NCBI GenBank assembly: GCA_017484165.1
Contig: JAFUTP010000037.1
Span: 1 to 64,000 of the forward strand
DNA length: 64,000 bases
Source of the DNA: Cardiobacteriaceae bacterium
Lineage (GTDB): Bacteria; Pseudomonadota; Gammaproteobacteria; Cardiobacteriales; Cardiobacteriaceae
Reading direction: 5' to 3'
In this document: positions 17,434 to 26,597 of the stretch, piece after piece
Layout: each line of letters opens with the position of its first letter
How positions within the stretch are numbered: position 1 is the stretch's first letter
Made by a program: the position numbers and the translations under genes
Notes under the pieces: generated by a model
Seen by the model: the letters and a program-made list of their open reading frames with translations, nothing else
Told to the model about the DNA's origin: nothing
Database searches by the model: none

Positions 17434-17695
17434 GAGTAGAGAAAGTTTGCTGGAATTCCCCTGCGATTTTCCGATAAAAATAACGGGTAAAAATACGATT
17501 GAATTTCAACGGGAAATTATGGAAATCATCAATCAGCATATTCCTGAAAAAAAAAGAAAAGATTATTCCGAGCAATTAAGCCGTAATCAAAATTATCTGG
17601 CAATTACGATTGTTGCGAATTTCAATAATCAGGAAGAATTAGATAGCGTTTATCGGGCAATTACTGCGGCAAAAACGGTTTTAATGGCACTGTAA
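17423..17695 (+). CDS. ybeD: YbeD/DUF493 family protein
   Basis: A 90-residue small regulatory-fold protein of the YbeD (DUF493) family, ferredoxin-like and resembling ACT domains. The family pattern LLEFPCDFPIKITGK at the start and SRNQNYLAITIVANFNNQEELDSVYRAI in the middle are clear. It overlaps the dacA 3' end by 11 bases, with AAGGAT inside dacA as ribosome site, and precedes lipB by 3 bases. This order is conserved in gammaproteobacteria. Molecular role unknown. Confidence 0.93.
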   Translation: MPNESRESLLEFPCDFPIKITGKNTIEFQREIMEIINQHIPEKKRKDYSEQLSRNQNYLAITIVANFNNQEELDSVYRAITAAKTVLMAL

Positions 17696-17698
17696 AAA

Positions 17699-18328
17699 AT
17701 GTCGGAAAAAGAGAAAAATCAAGTAATAATTCGTGAATTGGGTCTTTGTGATTATTTGGAAATTTTCCAAAAAATGAAGGATTTTGTTAAAAATAGAACT
17801 ACTTCTGATGCGGATGAATTATGGCTTTTGGAGCATAAGAGTGTTTTTACCCAGGGCATCGCGGGCAAGGCAGAACATTTATTGAACACGGGAGATATTC
17901 CCGTTATTCAAATTGACCGAGGAGGGCAGGTTACTTATCACGGAGAGGGGCAGGCGGTAATTTATCTCTTGTTGGATATAAAAAGCCGTGATATTGGCGT
18001 TCGACCGTTAGTTTCTTTGCTGGAAAATACTACGATTGAATTACTAGCGGAATTTGGTATTAAAGCTAAATCTCGCCCTGATGCCCCAGGAGTTTATATA
18101 GAAGATGGTAGAAAAATTGCATCGCTGGGGTTAAAAATTTCGCGGGGGTATTCATATCACGGTATAGCGATAAATAATAATCTTGATTTAGAACCGTTTA
18201 GCCGAATTAACCCTTGTGGATTAGTGGGAATGCAAATGGCAAAAGTCGCTGAATTCTATCAAATTTCTACAATGGAACTTGCTCGAAAATGGGCAGAGAG
18301 GTTTATAAAAAAATGGGAAGAGGGTTGA
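17699..18328 (+). CDS. lipB: Octanoyltransferase (lipoate biosynthesis)
   Basis: Transfers octanoyl from acyl-carrier protein to lipoyl domains. The 209-residue protein shows the signature RGGQVTYHGEGQAVIYLLLDI, the catalytic lysine region KIASLGLKISRGYSYHG, and the catalytic cysteine in INPCGLVGMQM. It is last of the dacA-ybeD-lipB cluster. LipA, which completes lipoate synthesis, is not adjacent. Downstream 18329-18458 has no clear terminator; it is AT-rich leader for nrdA. Confidence 0.96.
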   Translation: MSEKEKNQVIIRELGLCDYLEIFQKMKDFVKNRTTSDADELWLLEHKSVFTQGIAGKAEHLLNTGDIPVIQIDRGGQVTYHGEGQAVIYLLLDIKSRDIGVRPLVSLLENTTIELLAEFGIKAKSRPDAPGVYIEDGRKIASLGLKISRGYSYHGIAINNNLDLEPFSRINPCGLVGMQMAKVAEFYQISTMELARKWAERFIKKWEEG

Positions 18329-18473
18329 AATTATTTAGCGTTATATTCTAGAAAAAAATCGAAAAAATATTATTTAATCATCTTGCAATGTTGGTTTATC
18401 AGGCTTGAAATTATGGTTTTTAGCATTATTATTTTGAGCCGTTGTTTTAATAATTTGCTTGTGCGGAGTAGTT

Positions 18474-20735
18474 ATGGTCAGTTCGGAAGAAATCGCAGTT
18501 GCCAAACGCGACGGTCGTAGGGAAAAAATCAATCTGGATAAAATTCATAAGGTTGTTGCTTGGTCTGCCGAAGGTCTTGATAATGTATCGGTAAGTCAGG
18601 TTGAACTTAAAGCTCATATTCAGTTTTATGACGGTATCACAACTAAAAGCATTCACGAGACTTTGATTAAAAGTGCCGCTGATTTAATATCGGAAGAAAC
18701 TCCCGATTATCAATATATGGCAGCAAGACTTTTAATGTTTCATTTAAGAAAAATTGCATATGGTCAATATAATCCGCCTTCTTTGTATGAACATATTACA
18801 AAATTGACAAAAGAGGGTAAATATGATAAGCAAATAGTGCAAAAATATGCCAAGGAAGACTGCGATTTAATTGATAAATTTATCGACCATGAACGAGACT
18901 TAAATTTCAGTTATGTAGCGGTTAAACAGCTCGAAGGTAAATATTTAGTTCAAGATAGAACCACAAAACAAGTTTATGAAACTCCGCAATTTTTATATGT
19001 TTTGGTGGGAATGTGTCTGTTTGCAGAATATCCAAAAGAGACCAGATTGGATTATGTCAAGCGTTTTTATGATGCTGTTTCAACCTTCAAAATCTCGCTT
19101 CCGACACCGATTATGGCAGGGGTTAGAACGCCGTCTCGGCAATTTTCGAGCTGTGTTCTTATCGAATGCGGCGATAGTTTAGATAGTATCAATGCTACCA
19201 GCTCTGCGATTGTGCGTTATGTAAGTCAAAGGGCAGGAATTGGGGTTAATGCAGGAAGAATTCGTGCCGAAGGTTCGAAAATCAGAAATGGTGAGGCAAG
19301 ACACACGGGCTGCATTCCTTTTTATAAACACTTTCAGACTGCGGTTAAATGTTGCAGCCAAGGGGGAGTGCGCGGCGGTGCGGCGACTCTTTTTTATCCG
19401 TTTTGGCATTTAGAAGTAGAAAATTTATTAGTCTTAAAGAATAATAGAGGGGTTGAAGATAACCGTGTCCGCCATCTCGATTATGGAGTGCAGCTTAATA
19501 AATTGATGTATCAACGGCTGTTGAAAAAGCAAAATATCACTTTATTTAGTCCTAATGATGTTGAAGGATTGTATGAAGCATTTTTTGCCAATCAGGAAGA
19601 ATTTGAACGCTTATATCTCAAATATGAAGCAAATGAAAATATCCGCAAAAAATCTGTTCCTGCGGTAGATTTATTCTCATTACTCATGCAAGAAAGAGCA
19701 GGGACGGGACGCATTTATATTCAAAATGTAGATCATTGCAATGAACATTCTCCGTTTATTTCTGAACTTGCACCGATTCGACAATCTAATCTTTGTATGG
19801 AGATTACACTGCCAACTAAACCGTTAGAAGATATAAATGATGGCAGCGGTGAAATTGCTTTATGCACTTTATCTGCCATCAATCTTGGAGTAATTGATAA
19901 GCTAGAAGATTTAGAAGAACCGCTAGAACTTATAGTTCGTGCATTAGATGCACTGCTTGATTATCAAGATTATCCTGTTCAAGCCGCAAGAAATTCATCT
20001 TTTAACCGTCGTAGTTTAGGTATTGGCGTGATTAACTATGCTTATTATTTAGCGAAAAATGCTTGTAAATATAGTGATGGCAGCGGTTTAAGTATTACTC
20101 ATAAGACATTTGAAGCATTGCAATATTATGCCCTGAAAGCAAGCAATAAATTAGCAAAAGAATTTGGTAAATGCCCTAAATTCCATGAGACTAAATATTC
20201 ATTAGGAGTTTTACCGATTGATACTTATAAGAAAGATGTTGATGATATTTGTAATGAAAAATTGCATTATGACTGGGAAAGTTTAAGGGGAGATATAAAA
20301 AAATATGGATTGCGCAATTCAACTTTAACATCTCTAATGCCTTCTGAAACTTCGAGTCAGATTTCTAATTCCACTAACGGAATAGAACCGCCCCGTGGTT
20401 TGATTTCAATTAAAGCATCAAAAGATGGTATTTTGAAGCAAGTAGTGCCGCAACTGCATAATATTTCGTATGAATTACTTTGGGATTTTCCCGATAATAA
20501 GGGCTATCTTGAATTAGTTGCGGTTATGCAAAAATTTGTGGATCAGTCGATTTCAGCAAATACAAGTTATGATCCTGCCAAATTTGCAAGTAATAAAGTG
20601 CCGATGCAGCAATTATTAAAAGATCTTTTGACGGCATATAAGTTAGGGATTAAAACTCTTTACTATCACAATACGAGAGATGGTGCAACGGATGCGCAAA
20701 CTGATGATTGCGCTGGTGGAGCTTGTAAAATTTGA
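18474..20735 (+). CDS. nrdA: Ribonucleoside-diphosphate reductase alpha chain, class Ia
   Basis: Large catalytic subunit reducing NDPs to dNDPs. The N-terminal ATP cone (RDGRREKINLDKIHKVVAW onward) binds dATP/ATP. The active-site region includes SSCVLIECGDSLDSI with the first redox cysteine and SNLCMEITLPTK with the thiyl cysteine and glutamate. The C-terminus ends DDCAGGACKI, the mobile Cys pair that re-reduces the site. The ATG at 18474 is used because GGAG lies 6 bases before it; a TTG five codons earlier also keeps the frame. 753 residues, close to E. coli NrdA. It is followed by a hairpin and nrdB, which has its own promoter-like region. Confidence 0.97.
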   Translation: MVSSEEIAVAKRDGRREKINLDKIHKVVAWSAEGLDNVSVSQVELKAHIQFYDGITTKSIHETLIKSAADLISEETPDYQYMAARLLMFHLRKIAYGQYNPPSLYEHITKLTKEGKYDKQIVQKYAKEDCDLIDKFIDHERDLNFSYVAVKQLEGKYLVQDRTTKQVYETPQFLYVLVGMCLFAEYPKETRLDYVKRFYDAVSTFKISLPTPIMAGVRTPSRQFSSCVLIECGDSLDSINATSSAIVRYVSQRAGIGVNAGRIRAEGSKIRNGEARHTGCIPFYKHFQTAVKCCSQGGVRGGAATLFYPFWHLEVENLLVLKNNRGVEDNRVRHLDYGVQLNKLMYQRLLKKQNITLFSPNDVEGLYEAFFANQEEFERLYLKYEANENIRKKSVPAVDLFSLLMQERAGTGRIYIQNVDHCNEHSPFISELAPIRQSNLCMEITLPTKPLEDINDGSGEIALCTLSAINLGVIDKLEDLEEPLELIVRALDALLDYQDYPVQAARNSSFNRRSLGIGVINYAYYLAKNACKYSDGSGLSITHKTFEALQYYALKASNKLAKEFGKCPKFHETKYSLGVLPIDTYKKDVDDICNEKLHYDWESLRGDIKKYGLRNSTLTSLMPSETSSQISNSTNGIEPPRGLISIKASKDGILKQVVPQLHNISYELLWDFPDNKGYLELVAVMQKFVDQSISANTSYDPAKFASNKVPMQQLLKDLLTAYKLGIKTLYYHNTRDGATDAQTDDCAGGACKI

Positions 20736-20742
20736 TGTAAAA

Positions 20743-20772
20743 AAAGCGGGGGAGAAATTTCTCCGCTTTATT
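20743..20772 (+). terminator. Hairpin with T-rich 3' side after nrdA
   Basis: AAAGCGG and GAGAAA pair with TTTCTCCGCTTT across a short loop (the left arm has a GGG bulge), then ATTTTT. It may attenuate readthrough into nrdB, consistent with the separate nrdB promoter. Confidence 0.6.
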
Positions 20773-20781
20773 TTTCGCTTG

Positions 20782-20790
20782 TGTTATACT
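20782..20790 (+). promoter_or_regulatory. Extended -10 promoter element for nrdB
   Basis: TGTTATACT reads as TGn-TATACT, an extended -10 box 42 bases before the nrdB start. No good -35 was found, which extended -10 promoters tolerate. It is directly followed by a Fur-like palindrome. Confidence 0.45.
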
Positions 20791-20791
20791 A

Positions 20792-20810
20792 GATAATAAT
20801 TATTCTTATT
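20792..20810 (+). promoter_or_regulatory. Fur-box-like operator before nrdB
   Basis: The 19 bases starting GATAATAATTATT match the consensus GATAATGATAATCATTATC at 14 of 19 positions by my alignment. The site overlaps the expected transcription start of nrdB. The AT-rich background makes chance matches fairly likely, so confidence is limited. Confidence 0.4.
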
Positions 20811-20831
20811 TGATAATCAGGAGTAATAAAA

Positions 20832-21971
20832 ATGGCGATGCAAAATTATTCAACTTTTTCACAAATTAAAAATAACCAACTTAAAGAACCGATGTTTTTG
20901 GGACAACCCGTAAATGTTGCCCGTTATGATCAGCAAAAATATCCGATTTTTGAAAAACTCATTGAAAAGCAATTGTCATTTTTTTGGCGACCAGAGGAAA
21001 TTGATATTGCCCAAGACCGTATTGATTTTGCTAATTTACCCGAGCATGAAAAGCATATTTTTATTAGCAATTTGAAATATCAAACTTTGCTGGATTCGAT
21101 TCAGGGTAGAAGTCCGAATGTGGCATTTTTGCCCTTGGTTTCTATTCCTGAATTAGAAACATGGATTGAAACATGGTCTTTTTCGGAAACTATACATTCC
21201 CGTTCATATACACACATAATCCGTAATATTGTCAATGACCCTGGGATTGTTTTTGATGATATTGTGGAAAATGAATATATCCGTCGTCGTGCCAATGATA
21301 TTGCTCGTTATTATGATGATGTTATTGAATATTCCCAACATTATTTACTTTACGGTGAAGGTAATTATACATGCAACGGCAGACCGCTTTCAATAATTAA
21401 ACATGAGTTGAAAAAGAAAATTTATCTTTGCCTGATGTGCGTTAATGTGTTGGAAGCAATTAGATTTTATGTTTCTTTTGCATGTTCTTTTTCATTTGCG
21501 GAACGGGAATTGATGGAAGGTAATGCAAAAATTATCCGCTTGATTGCCCGTGATGAACAACTGCATTTAACGGGAACACAGCATATGATTAACCTCATAC
21601 GCGACGGAAAAGATGACCCAGAAATGGCAATCGTCGCCAAAGAGTGTGAAGAAGAAGCATATCAAATATTTTTAACCGCAGTTAATCAGGAAAAAGAATG
21701 GGCAGCTTATTTATTCAAAGACGGTTCGACAATTGGTTTGAATAAAGATATTCTTTGTCAATATGTGGAATACATTACCAATTTAAGAATGCAAGCAGTT
21801 GGATTAAATCCACCATTTCCGAAAAGTACACAAAATCCAATTCCATGGATTAACGCGCATCTATCTTCGGATAATGTGCAAGTCGCTCCGCAAGAAGTAG
21901 AATTAAGCTCCTATTTAATCGGACAGATTGATAGTGAAGTTGATGTGGAGGGATTGGATTTTGATTTGTGA
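20832..21971 (+). CDS. nrdB: Ribonucleoside-diphosphate reductase beta chain, class Ia
   Basis: Small subunit with the di-iron tyrosyl radical cofactor. It closely follows E. coli Nrd[20 protein letters not shown] carries the radical tyrosine (Y122 in E. coli). The iron ligands lie in [14 protein letters not shown], the ETIHS Glu/His and, later, [23 protein letters not shown]-terminal [15 protein letters not shown] matches the NrdA-docking tail. 379 residues. CAGGAG precedes the ATG. The stop lies only three bases from the stop of the convergent nuclease gene at 21975, so this is the left edge of the R-M island, and no host terminator remains between them. Confidence 0.97.
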   Translation: MAMQNYSTFSQIKNNQLKEPMFLGQPVNVARYDQQKYPIFEKLIEKQLSFFWRPEEIDIAQDRIDFANLPEHEKHIFISNLKYQTLLDSIQGRSPNVAFLPLVSIPELETWIETWSFSETIHSRSYTHIIRNIVNDPGIVFDDIVENEYIRRRANDIARYYDDVIEYSQHYLLYGEGNYTCNGRPLSIIKHELKKKIYLCLMCVNVLEAIRFYVSFACSFSFAERELMEGNAKIIRLIARDEQLHLTGTQHMINLIRDGKDDPEMAIVAKECEEEAYQIFLTAVNQEKEWAAYLFKDGSTIGLNKDILCQYVEYITNLRMQAVGLNPPFPKSTQNPIPWINAHLSSDNVQVAPQEVELSSYLIGQIDSEVDVEGLDFDL

Positions 21972-21974
21972 AAA

Positions 21975-22694
21975 TTAAATACTTAATATAGAAAATACAA
22001 CTTTATTGATAAATTTTTCGTAATCATTAAAAATAACCGCATTATCAAAATTAAACTGTTTATTTGATAATTGAATAGAAAAATCATTATTCAAATAGTA
22101 GTTAATATAATCTTGTTTGTTTTTTGTTTCTGTTTTAGGTTCTGAAATATTGATTATACACAGTAAAGTTTTATCAGGTGTATGAAAAAATTGTTTTTTA
22201 TCATCTTGTGATAATTGAATATATTTTTCCAAATGGTGTTTATCAATTATTTCCCATTTAGTTATTTTTCCATTATTATCAAAATAAGGTAATTTTTCAG
22301 GGATAACCAAAATTTGAAAATATAATTTTTGATTACAGCGAATATTTGCAGTTTCGCCTAACATATTTTCAAAATAATTATTAGAATTTTGAAAATAATT
22401 GCTCATTACATATTTAACTGCTATTCCTGCAATCGAATGATTGTTGTTTTTAATGGTTATATCAACCATTTTTTCAATATATCTGCCTTGTATTTTTTCT
22501 TCTTTGCCATTATTAAATCCTAATGCAGATACAGTATAATTTGCTTTATCTGTATTTTTATCTTTTATTTTATTATCAATATCTTGTGCTACTCTTCCGT
22601 GCAATACTTTTAGTTTCTCATTACTACGAGCATGAGTTTGTAAATAAGTTAAAAAAGATTGTTTAAGCACATTCAAAAAGGTCTGATTGTTCAT
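21975..22694 (-). CDS. Putative type II restriction endonuclease partner of the adenine methylase
   Basis: About 239 residues; not recognised as a named restriction family. It directly follows an adenine methyltransferase and overlaps it by 32 bases (start ATG at 22692-22694; a start five codons earlier is possible). This is the usual place for the nuclease of a type II system. A candidate PD-(D/E)XK core is YIEKMVDITIK followed by GIAVKYVMSNYF, giving D...AVK in place of the common E-X-K. Gln/Asn/Lys-rich and AT-rich like the rest of the island. It could alternatively be a specificity or accessory protein. Confidence 0.6.
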   Translation of the reverse strand: MNNQTFLNVLKQSFLTYLQTHARSNEKLKVLHGRVAQDIDNKIKDKNTDKANYTVSALGFNNGKEEKIQGRYIEKMVDITIKNNNHSIAGIAVKYVMSNYFQNSNNYFENMLGETANIRCNQKLYFQILVIPEKLPYFDNNGKITKWEIIDKHHLEKYIQLSQDDKKQFFHTPDKTLLCIINISEPKTETKNKQDYINYYLNNDFSIQLSNKQFNFDNAVIFNDYEKFINKVVFSILSI

Positions 22695-24099
22695 TTTTGT
22701 CTCCAACAATTTTATAATCCAAATATTTTAACAAGTCTTTTGATGAAAATGTATAATATCCGCCTTGTTTATATTTGCCTAATGATTGAATATAATCCAC
22801 AAATTCTTGTTGAAATAAAATTCGTTTTAATTCATTGAAAGATAATTCAGTTAAAATATATAAACCGCTATAACTGCCTGTTCCTGCTGGGCAGGGAGTT
22901 AATTTTATATCATCTATATTACGAATTAAAGCATTTATGGCGTATTTATTTTTCCAAGTATCCAATATTCCTTGCGAACGCCCAAAAACATGCCAAATAT
23001 TTTTATTTTCTAAACTGCGAGATTTTAATCTTTCTTCGTTTTCAAAATAATAGTTTTTAATTTTTGGTACTTTAATTAGTTCATCAAATGGAATATATTT
23101 GCCTGTTTTATCATAAGGATAAAAACATTTAGCCATTGTTCCTGTTGAAGATTTAATTATAGGAATAGTGTATTCTTCAAAATCAAATTGTCCGATAAAA
23201 AAGTTATCGCATAATGTGGCAAAACCATTTTTAACATCGATAATGTTTTTTTCAGGCTGCCTGAAAATAATGTTTTTTATTTTTTTTAAGTTATTCTTAT
23301 TAGAAAAATAAAAATTTTCATCAATATAAAATTCATTATAATTTAATTTTTCTGTTTGTTGATTTTCAAAATTAGTATATTTTATATATTTATTATTTTC
23401 TTGCGTTAATAAAATAATGGCAGTATAAGTGGTTGCATTAAATATTTGCGTATGTTTTAAGTCTATTACTTTTTTAAGTAATTTATTTTGAATTAAATTT
23501 TTGCGTAATAATTTTGCTGCTAAACTATTAAATAAAGATGACGGATTGATATAACACAACACGCCTGTTTTATTAAGCATATTGATACCAATTTCATAAA
23601 ATACAATATATAAATCAGTCATTCCTTGTTGTGATAAATAAAATTGTTTAACTGCTGAATAATCTAATAAATTATGCACTCGTACATACGGCGGATTTCC
23701 AACCACAAAATCCATTTTGCCATTATAATCTTGAACCGTTAAAGCATCTCTATTTTTTATATCCCATTCAATATTATAAATACCTGATAATTCTGTAATT
23801 TTATTCAAATTATCAATACATTTTTGATGTTCAGTTTTTTCAATTTCTATGCCGTGAATATAGTGTTCTAAATCGTTTTTTAATTGTTGTGTACTGTATC
23901 CTTTTTTAAATGCAGTTTCACAATAACGGCGAACAATTTCGCATAAAAATGCACCGTCTCCGCAACTGTTATCAATAATGTGTTTTTGCAATATATTGTT
24001 ACCACAATAATTTGCGGTATTTAGAATAAAACATACCATATCAATCGGTGTGTAATAACGACCGTTGTTTTTTTCTTCTGTGCGTTTGGTTTCTTTCAT
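22663..24099 (-). CDS. N6-adenine DNA methyltransferase, type II (Eco57I/TaqI-like)
   Basis: A 478-residue gamma-type adenine methylase: SAM-binding motif IIDNSCGDGAFL (residues 41-52) then catalytic NPPY (135-138) in FVVGNPPYVRVHNLL. The C-terminal half, from about 250, should be the target-recognition domain. It overlaps the downstream nuclease by 32 bases or more. An uptake-word palindrome (23251-23265) lies inside the coding region and is translated as FRQPE, so the signal does not break the gene. Specificity cannot be predicted. The low G+C and internal uptake word mark Neisseriaceae descent. Confidence 0.92.
   Translation of the reverse strand: MKETKRTEEKNNGRYYTPIDMVCFILNTANYCGNNILQKHIIDNSCGDGAFLCEIVRRYCETAFKKGYSTQQLKNDLEHYIHGIEIEKTEHQKCIDNLNKITELSGIYNIEWDIKNRDALTVQDYNGKMDFVVGNPPYVRVHNLLDYSAVKQFYLSQQGMTDLYIVFYEIGINMLNKTGVLCYINPSSLFNSLAAKLLRKNLIQNKLLKKVIDLKHTQIFNATTYTAIILLTQENNKYIKYTNFENQQTEKLNYNEFYIDENFYFSNKNNLKKIKNIIFRQPEKNIIDVKNGFATLCDNFFIGQFDFEEYTIPIIKSSTGTMAKCFYPYDKTGKYIPFDELIKVPKIKNYYFENEERLKSRSLENKNIWHVFGRSQGILDTWKNKYAINALIRNIDDIKLTPCPAGTGSYSGLYILTELSFNELKRILFQQEFVDYIQSLGKYKQGGYYTFSSKDLLKYLDYKIVGDKNEQSDLFECA
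23251..23265. repeat. Neisseriaceae DNA-uptake palindrome inside the methylase gene
   Basis: TTCAGGCTGCCTGAA lies in frame within the adenine methylase, encoding Phe-Arg-Gln-Pro-Glu on the minus strand. Both AGGCTGCCTGAA and AGGCAGCCTGAA are present, one per strand. Confidence 0.9.
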
Positions 24100-24214
24100 T
24101 GTTTAACCTAATTCCATATTGCGAAAAAATATATTTCCATGTGTTTTTAATAATCTTGCACTCTCAAAAAATAATTACGCTGTGCGGGATAAAATAACGG
24201 TAAAAATAACGGTA

Positions 24215-24246
24215 AAAAAATCCGCCAGAATATAGCGGAATTTTTT
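24215..24246 (-). terminator. Rho-independent terminator downstream of the secF' chimera
   Basis: AAAAAATCCGC pairs with GCGGAATTTTTT around a 9-base loop, with T-runs on either strand. It lies 32 bases after the stop of the chimeric frame at 24278. The rest of 24100-24277 contains a repeated TAACGGTAAAAA motif and no gene. Confidence 0.7.
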
Positions 24247-24277
24247 AGGAAATATAAATAATTATATACGACATCAT

Positions 24278-24562
24278 CTAGCACAATTTTACACCGACAC
24301 CGACGCTCGCTCCGTAATGTCCTTTGGAATTGCCTGAACCAGTAGCTCTAAACACCAAACGACCGCTTTGTGATGTTTGAGAATATCCGATTGCATAACC
24401 TTGTTGTCCACGGTAAGTGCCGCCTGTAAATTCCACAGAAAAATTTAAGCCTTTGAATATTAAGAAAAACACGGCAAGAATAAATGTAATCAGCGAAATC
24501 GCCGTAGTAATCTTGCCCCACGACATAAAAGGAATGTCTTTTTTAAATCGGAATAATTCCAT
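24278..24562 (-). pseudogene. Chimeric remnant: SecF N-terminus joined to a YadA-like autotransporter C-terminus
   Basis: The 94-residue frame is two unrelated fragments in phase. Residues 1-49 (24416-24562) are the N-terminus of protein-export subunit SecF: MELFRFKKDIPFMSWGK, a transmembrane helix, then the hallmark LNFSVEFTGGT. The sequence is especially close to what I know of neisserial SecF. Residues 50-94 read YRGQQGYAIGYSQTSQSGR and SGNSKGHYGASVGVGV, the terminal strands of the YadA/NadA-type trimeric autotransporter anchor. The join lies at about 24415. Neither part can function alone: SecF lacks all later helices and the anchor lacks its passenger. It is best read as recombination debris from a donor genome. 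Confidence 0.8.
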
Positions 24563-24592
24563 ATTTGTTTAACTCCATTTATATTTTAAATT

Positions 24593-24607
24593 TTCAGGCT
24601 GCCTGAA
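24593..24607. repeat. Neisseriaceae DNA-uptake palindrome
   Basis: TTCAGGCTGCCTGAA between the stop of the HaeIII-like nuclease and the start of the secF' chimera, a typical terminator position in neisserial genomes. Confidence 0.9.
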
Positions 24608-24623
24608 AATGTTTTATAGCAGA

Positions 24624-25577
24624 CTATTTTGATTTATGCCAAAAACAATCCACAATTAAAATATCAGCTGGCATACCTTTGATTTGTATATCAAATTTCA
24701 AACTTGGTTCAACCTGCGTTTTTGCGTTATGTATTCTTAACGAAAATTGCCAACCCTCATCTAAACAAAGCAATAAAGTATTTTTCTTATCTTTTGAAAA
24801 ATCTAAATATAAAATTTCCGTAGGTAATAAAACCGCTTTTAATTTTTTTATGCTATTTTTACCTAATTGCTGATGAAGATTAAATACTTGTAACTGTGTT
24901 TTCTTTTGATTATCCACACTAATTACTTTATAAAAATCTGATTTACCTAAAATATATTCAACAATTTTTTGTGCAACAATATGCCCATGTTGTTGATATA
25001 TTCTATTTAATTCATTTTTAAAAGCACACATTAAGGGATAATAAACTTTATCTTCTTTATTTTCTAAATCACGCCAATTTGACCCCTTTTGTTTTTCTTG
25101 CTCTAAATAATTAAAAATCGGTTGAATTTCATTTTTATAATTTTGTGATACTGGAATATTTAACCATTTTTTACCAAAATCAATTTTAGGGCTTAATCGA
25201 GAATGTTTTGCCGCAAAATGATTGTGTTTTACACTCAATCCAATTTCCCAACCAATCGAACTTCTAATAATTAAAATATCTCGCACATCAGCGGATTCGC
25301 CTTTACTGTCTTTTTGTAATTGTAATTCTAATATATCGTTATTATTTTTCTCTTGAATTAAAGGCTCAAATTCAAATAGCGTATCAATAATAGAATTTGC
25401 ACTGATTAAATATTTTTCTTGGGTTTCTTTATCTAATAATTCCCAAGATTTTAATGCTGCGTCAAAACTGCTATTTTGAATAATTTTTACATTTTTTATT
25501 TTTTCAATCGCATTAAATAATGAAATTAAACTCGCATATTCATATGCTCTTCCTGTTTTATTGCTTTGATTGCTCAT
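24624..25577 (-). CDS. Type II restriction endonuclease, HaeIII/NgoPII family
   Basis: A 317-residue homologue of R.HaeIII and R.NgoPII, which cut GGCC. The N-terminus [15 protein letters not shown] and the segments [13 protein letters not shown] and [20 protein letters not shown] fit the family. ADVRDI and GLSVKHN carry the likely Asp and Val-Lys of the catalytic core, as in HaeIII-type enzymes. It overlaps the methylase by 4 bases (methylase first, nuclease second), the order that lets protection precede cutting. No frameshift or early stop seen; probably functional. Recognition of GGCC is inferred from the partner methylase. Confidence 0.92.
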   Translation of the reverse strand: MSNQSNKTGRAYEYASLISLFNAIEKIKNVKIIQNSSFDAALKSWELLDKETQEKYLISANSIIDTLFEFEPLIQEKNNNDILELQLQKDSKGESADVRDILIIRSSIGWEIGLSVKHNHFAAKHSRLSPKIDFGKKWLNIPVSQNYKNEIQPIFNYLEQEKQKGSNWRDLENKEDKVYYPLMCAFKNELNRIYQQHGHIVAQKIVEYILGKSDFYKVISVDNQKKTQLQVFNLHQQLGKNSIKKLKAVLLPTEILYLDFSKDKKNTLLLCLDEGWQFSLRIHNAKTQVEPSLKFDIQIKGMPADILIVDCFWHKSK

Positions 25578-26560
25578 TTTTCTATCTCTAATGCTTGCAA
25601 AATAGATTTTGCCATTTCAAAAGATAAATTTACAGGAACAGCGTTGCCAATCATTTTATAACCGTCATTTAAGTTATTGTAATAAAAAATAAAATCATCA
25701 GGAAAACCTTGCACTCTGGCACATTCACGCACTGTTAAACGGCGGTATAAATGCTCTTTACCTTCCACAAATTTATTTTTATTGAGTGCCACTTTGGGCA
25801 TAATCGGTGCTTGTGGGTGTAATTGACATTGTCTGCCTGACGCTTGCACAGTAAATGCCTGTTCATGCCATTGTCGCACACGATTTCTACTCATAAAAAT
25901 CGGCGAAAATCCGCCAATATAATATTCGTGATTAGGAAATTTACATTGATCTCCATTTGTTTTATTTTGCGGTAATGCTTTTATGGCATTATTTTGCAAA
26001 TCAAAAATAATATCTTTAAATGTTAATTTTTCTTTATACGGTTGTGGCGGCATATACGAAACATTTAAATCTTTTCTAAAACCAATATAAAAAACGCGTT
26101 TTCTATCTTGTGCCACACCATAATCGGCCGCATTTAATAAAACAATATGCAAATCATATCCTGATTGTTCAAATTCTTGCACAATATTTTTAACCGCTTG
26201 ATTATGTCGCTCTGCCATCATTCCTTTCACATTTTCTGCTAAAAAGAATTTAGGTTTTTTATCGCGTAAAATACGGATATATTCATAAAAAAGTTTTCCT
26301 TTTGGATCATTAATTCCCCTTAAAGAACCTGCTTCGCTCCAAGATTGACAAGGTGGTCCACCGATAATACCATCACAATCAGGAAATTCATTTGATGATA
26401 TTTGTTTTATATCTTTTTTAATTAAGTTGGTGTGATGATTTTTTTCGTATGTTTCCCAAATAGTTTTGTCAAATTCATTTGCAACGGATATATTAAATCC
26501 TGCTTTCTCAAAGCCTAAATCTAATCCACCACAACCAGCAAATAAACTGACTAAATTCAT
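25574..26560 (-). CDS. Cytosine-5 DNA methyltransferase, HaeIII/NgoPII type (GGCC)
   Basis: A 328-residue C5-cytosine methylase closely resembling M.HaeIII throughout, including the recognition domain. Motif I is [13 protein letters not shown] (5-17). [14 protein letters not shown] carries catalytic Cys71. Others are ENVKGMM (109-115), [13 protein letters not shown] (from 151) and, in the recognition region, [26 protein letters not shown] and [20 protein letters not shown]; motif X is [11 protein letters not shown].HaeIII methylates the inner cytosine of GGCC; this enzyme should do the same. It overlaps the nuclease start by 4 bases. An uptake palindrome lies 15 bases upstream of its ATG. Confidence 0.95.
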   Translation of the reverse strand: MNLVSLFAGCGGLDLGFEKAGFNISVANEFDKTIWETYEKNHHTNLIKKDIKQISSNEFPDCDGIIGGPPCQSWSEAGSLRGINDPKGKLFYEYIRILRDKKPKFFLAENVKGMMAERHNQAVKNIVQEFEQSGYDLHIVLLNAADYGVAQDRKRVFYIGFRKDLNVSYMPPQPYKEKLTFKDIIFDLQNNAIKALPQNKTNGDQCKFPNHEYYIGGFSPIFMSRNRVRQWHEQAFTVQASGRQCQLHPQAPIMPKVALNKNKFVEGKEHLYRRLTVRECARVQGFPDDFIFYYNNLNDGYKMIGNAVPVNLSFEMAKSILQALEIEK

Positions 26561-26574
26561 ATTAAAAAATCCTT

Positions 26575-26589
26575 TTCAGGCTGCCTGAA
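26575..26589. repeat. Neisseriaceae DNA-uptake palindrome
   Basis: TTCAGGCTGCCTGAA between the relic at 26598 and the HaeIII-like methylase. Degenerate copies lie close by: TTCAGGTTGCCT at 26859-26870 and TGGTTGCCTGAA at about 26999-27010. Confidence 0.9.
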
Positions 26590-26597
26590 AAAATCAA

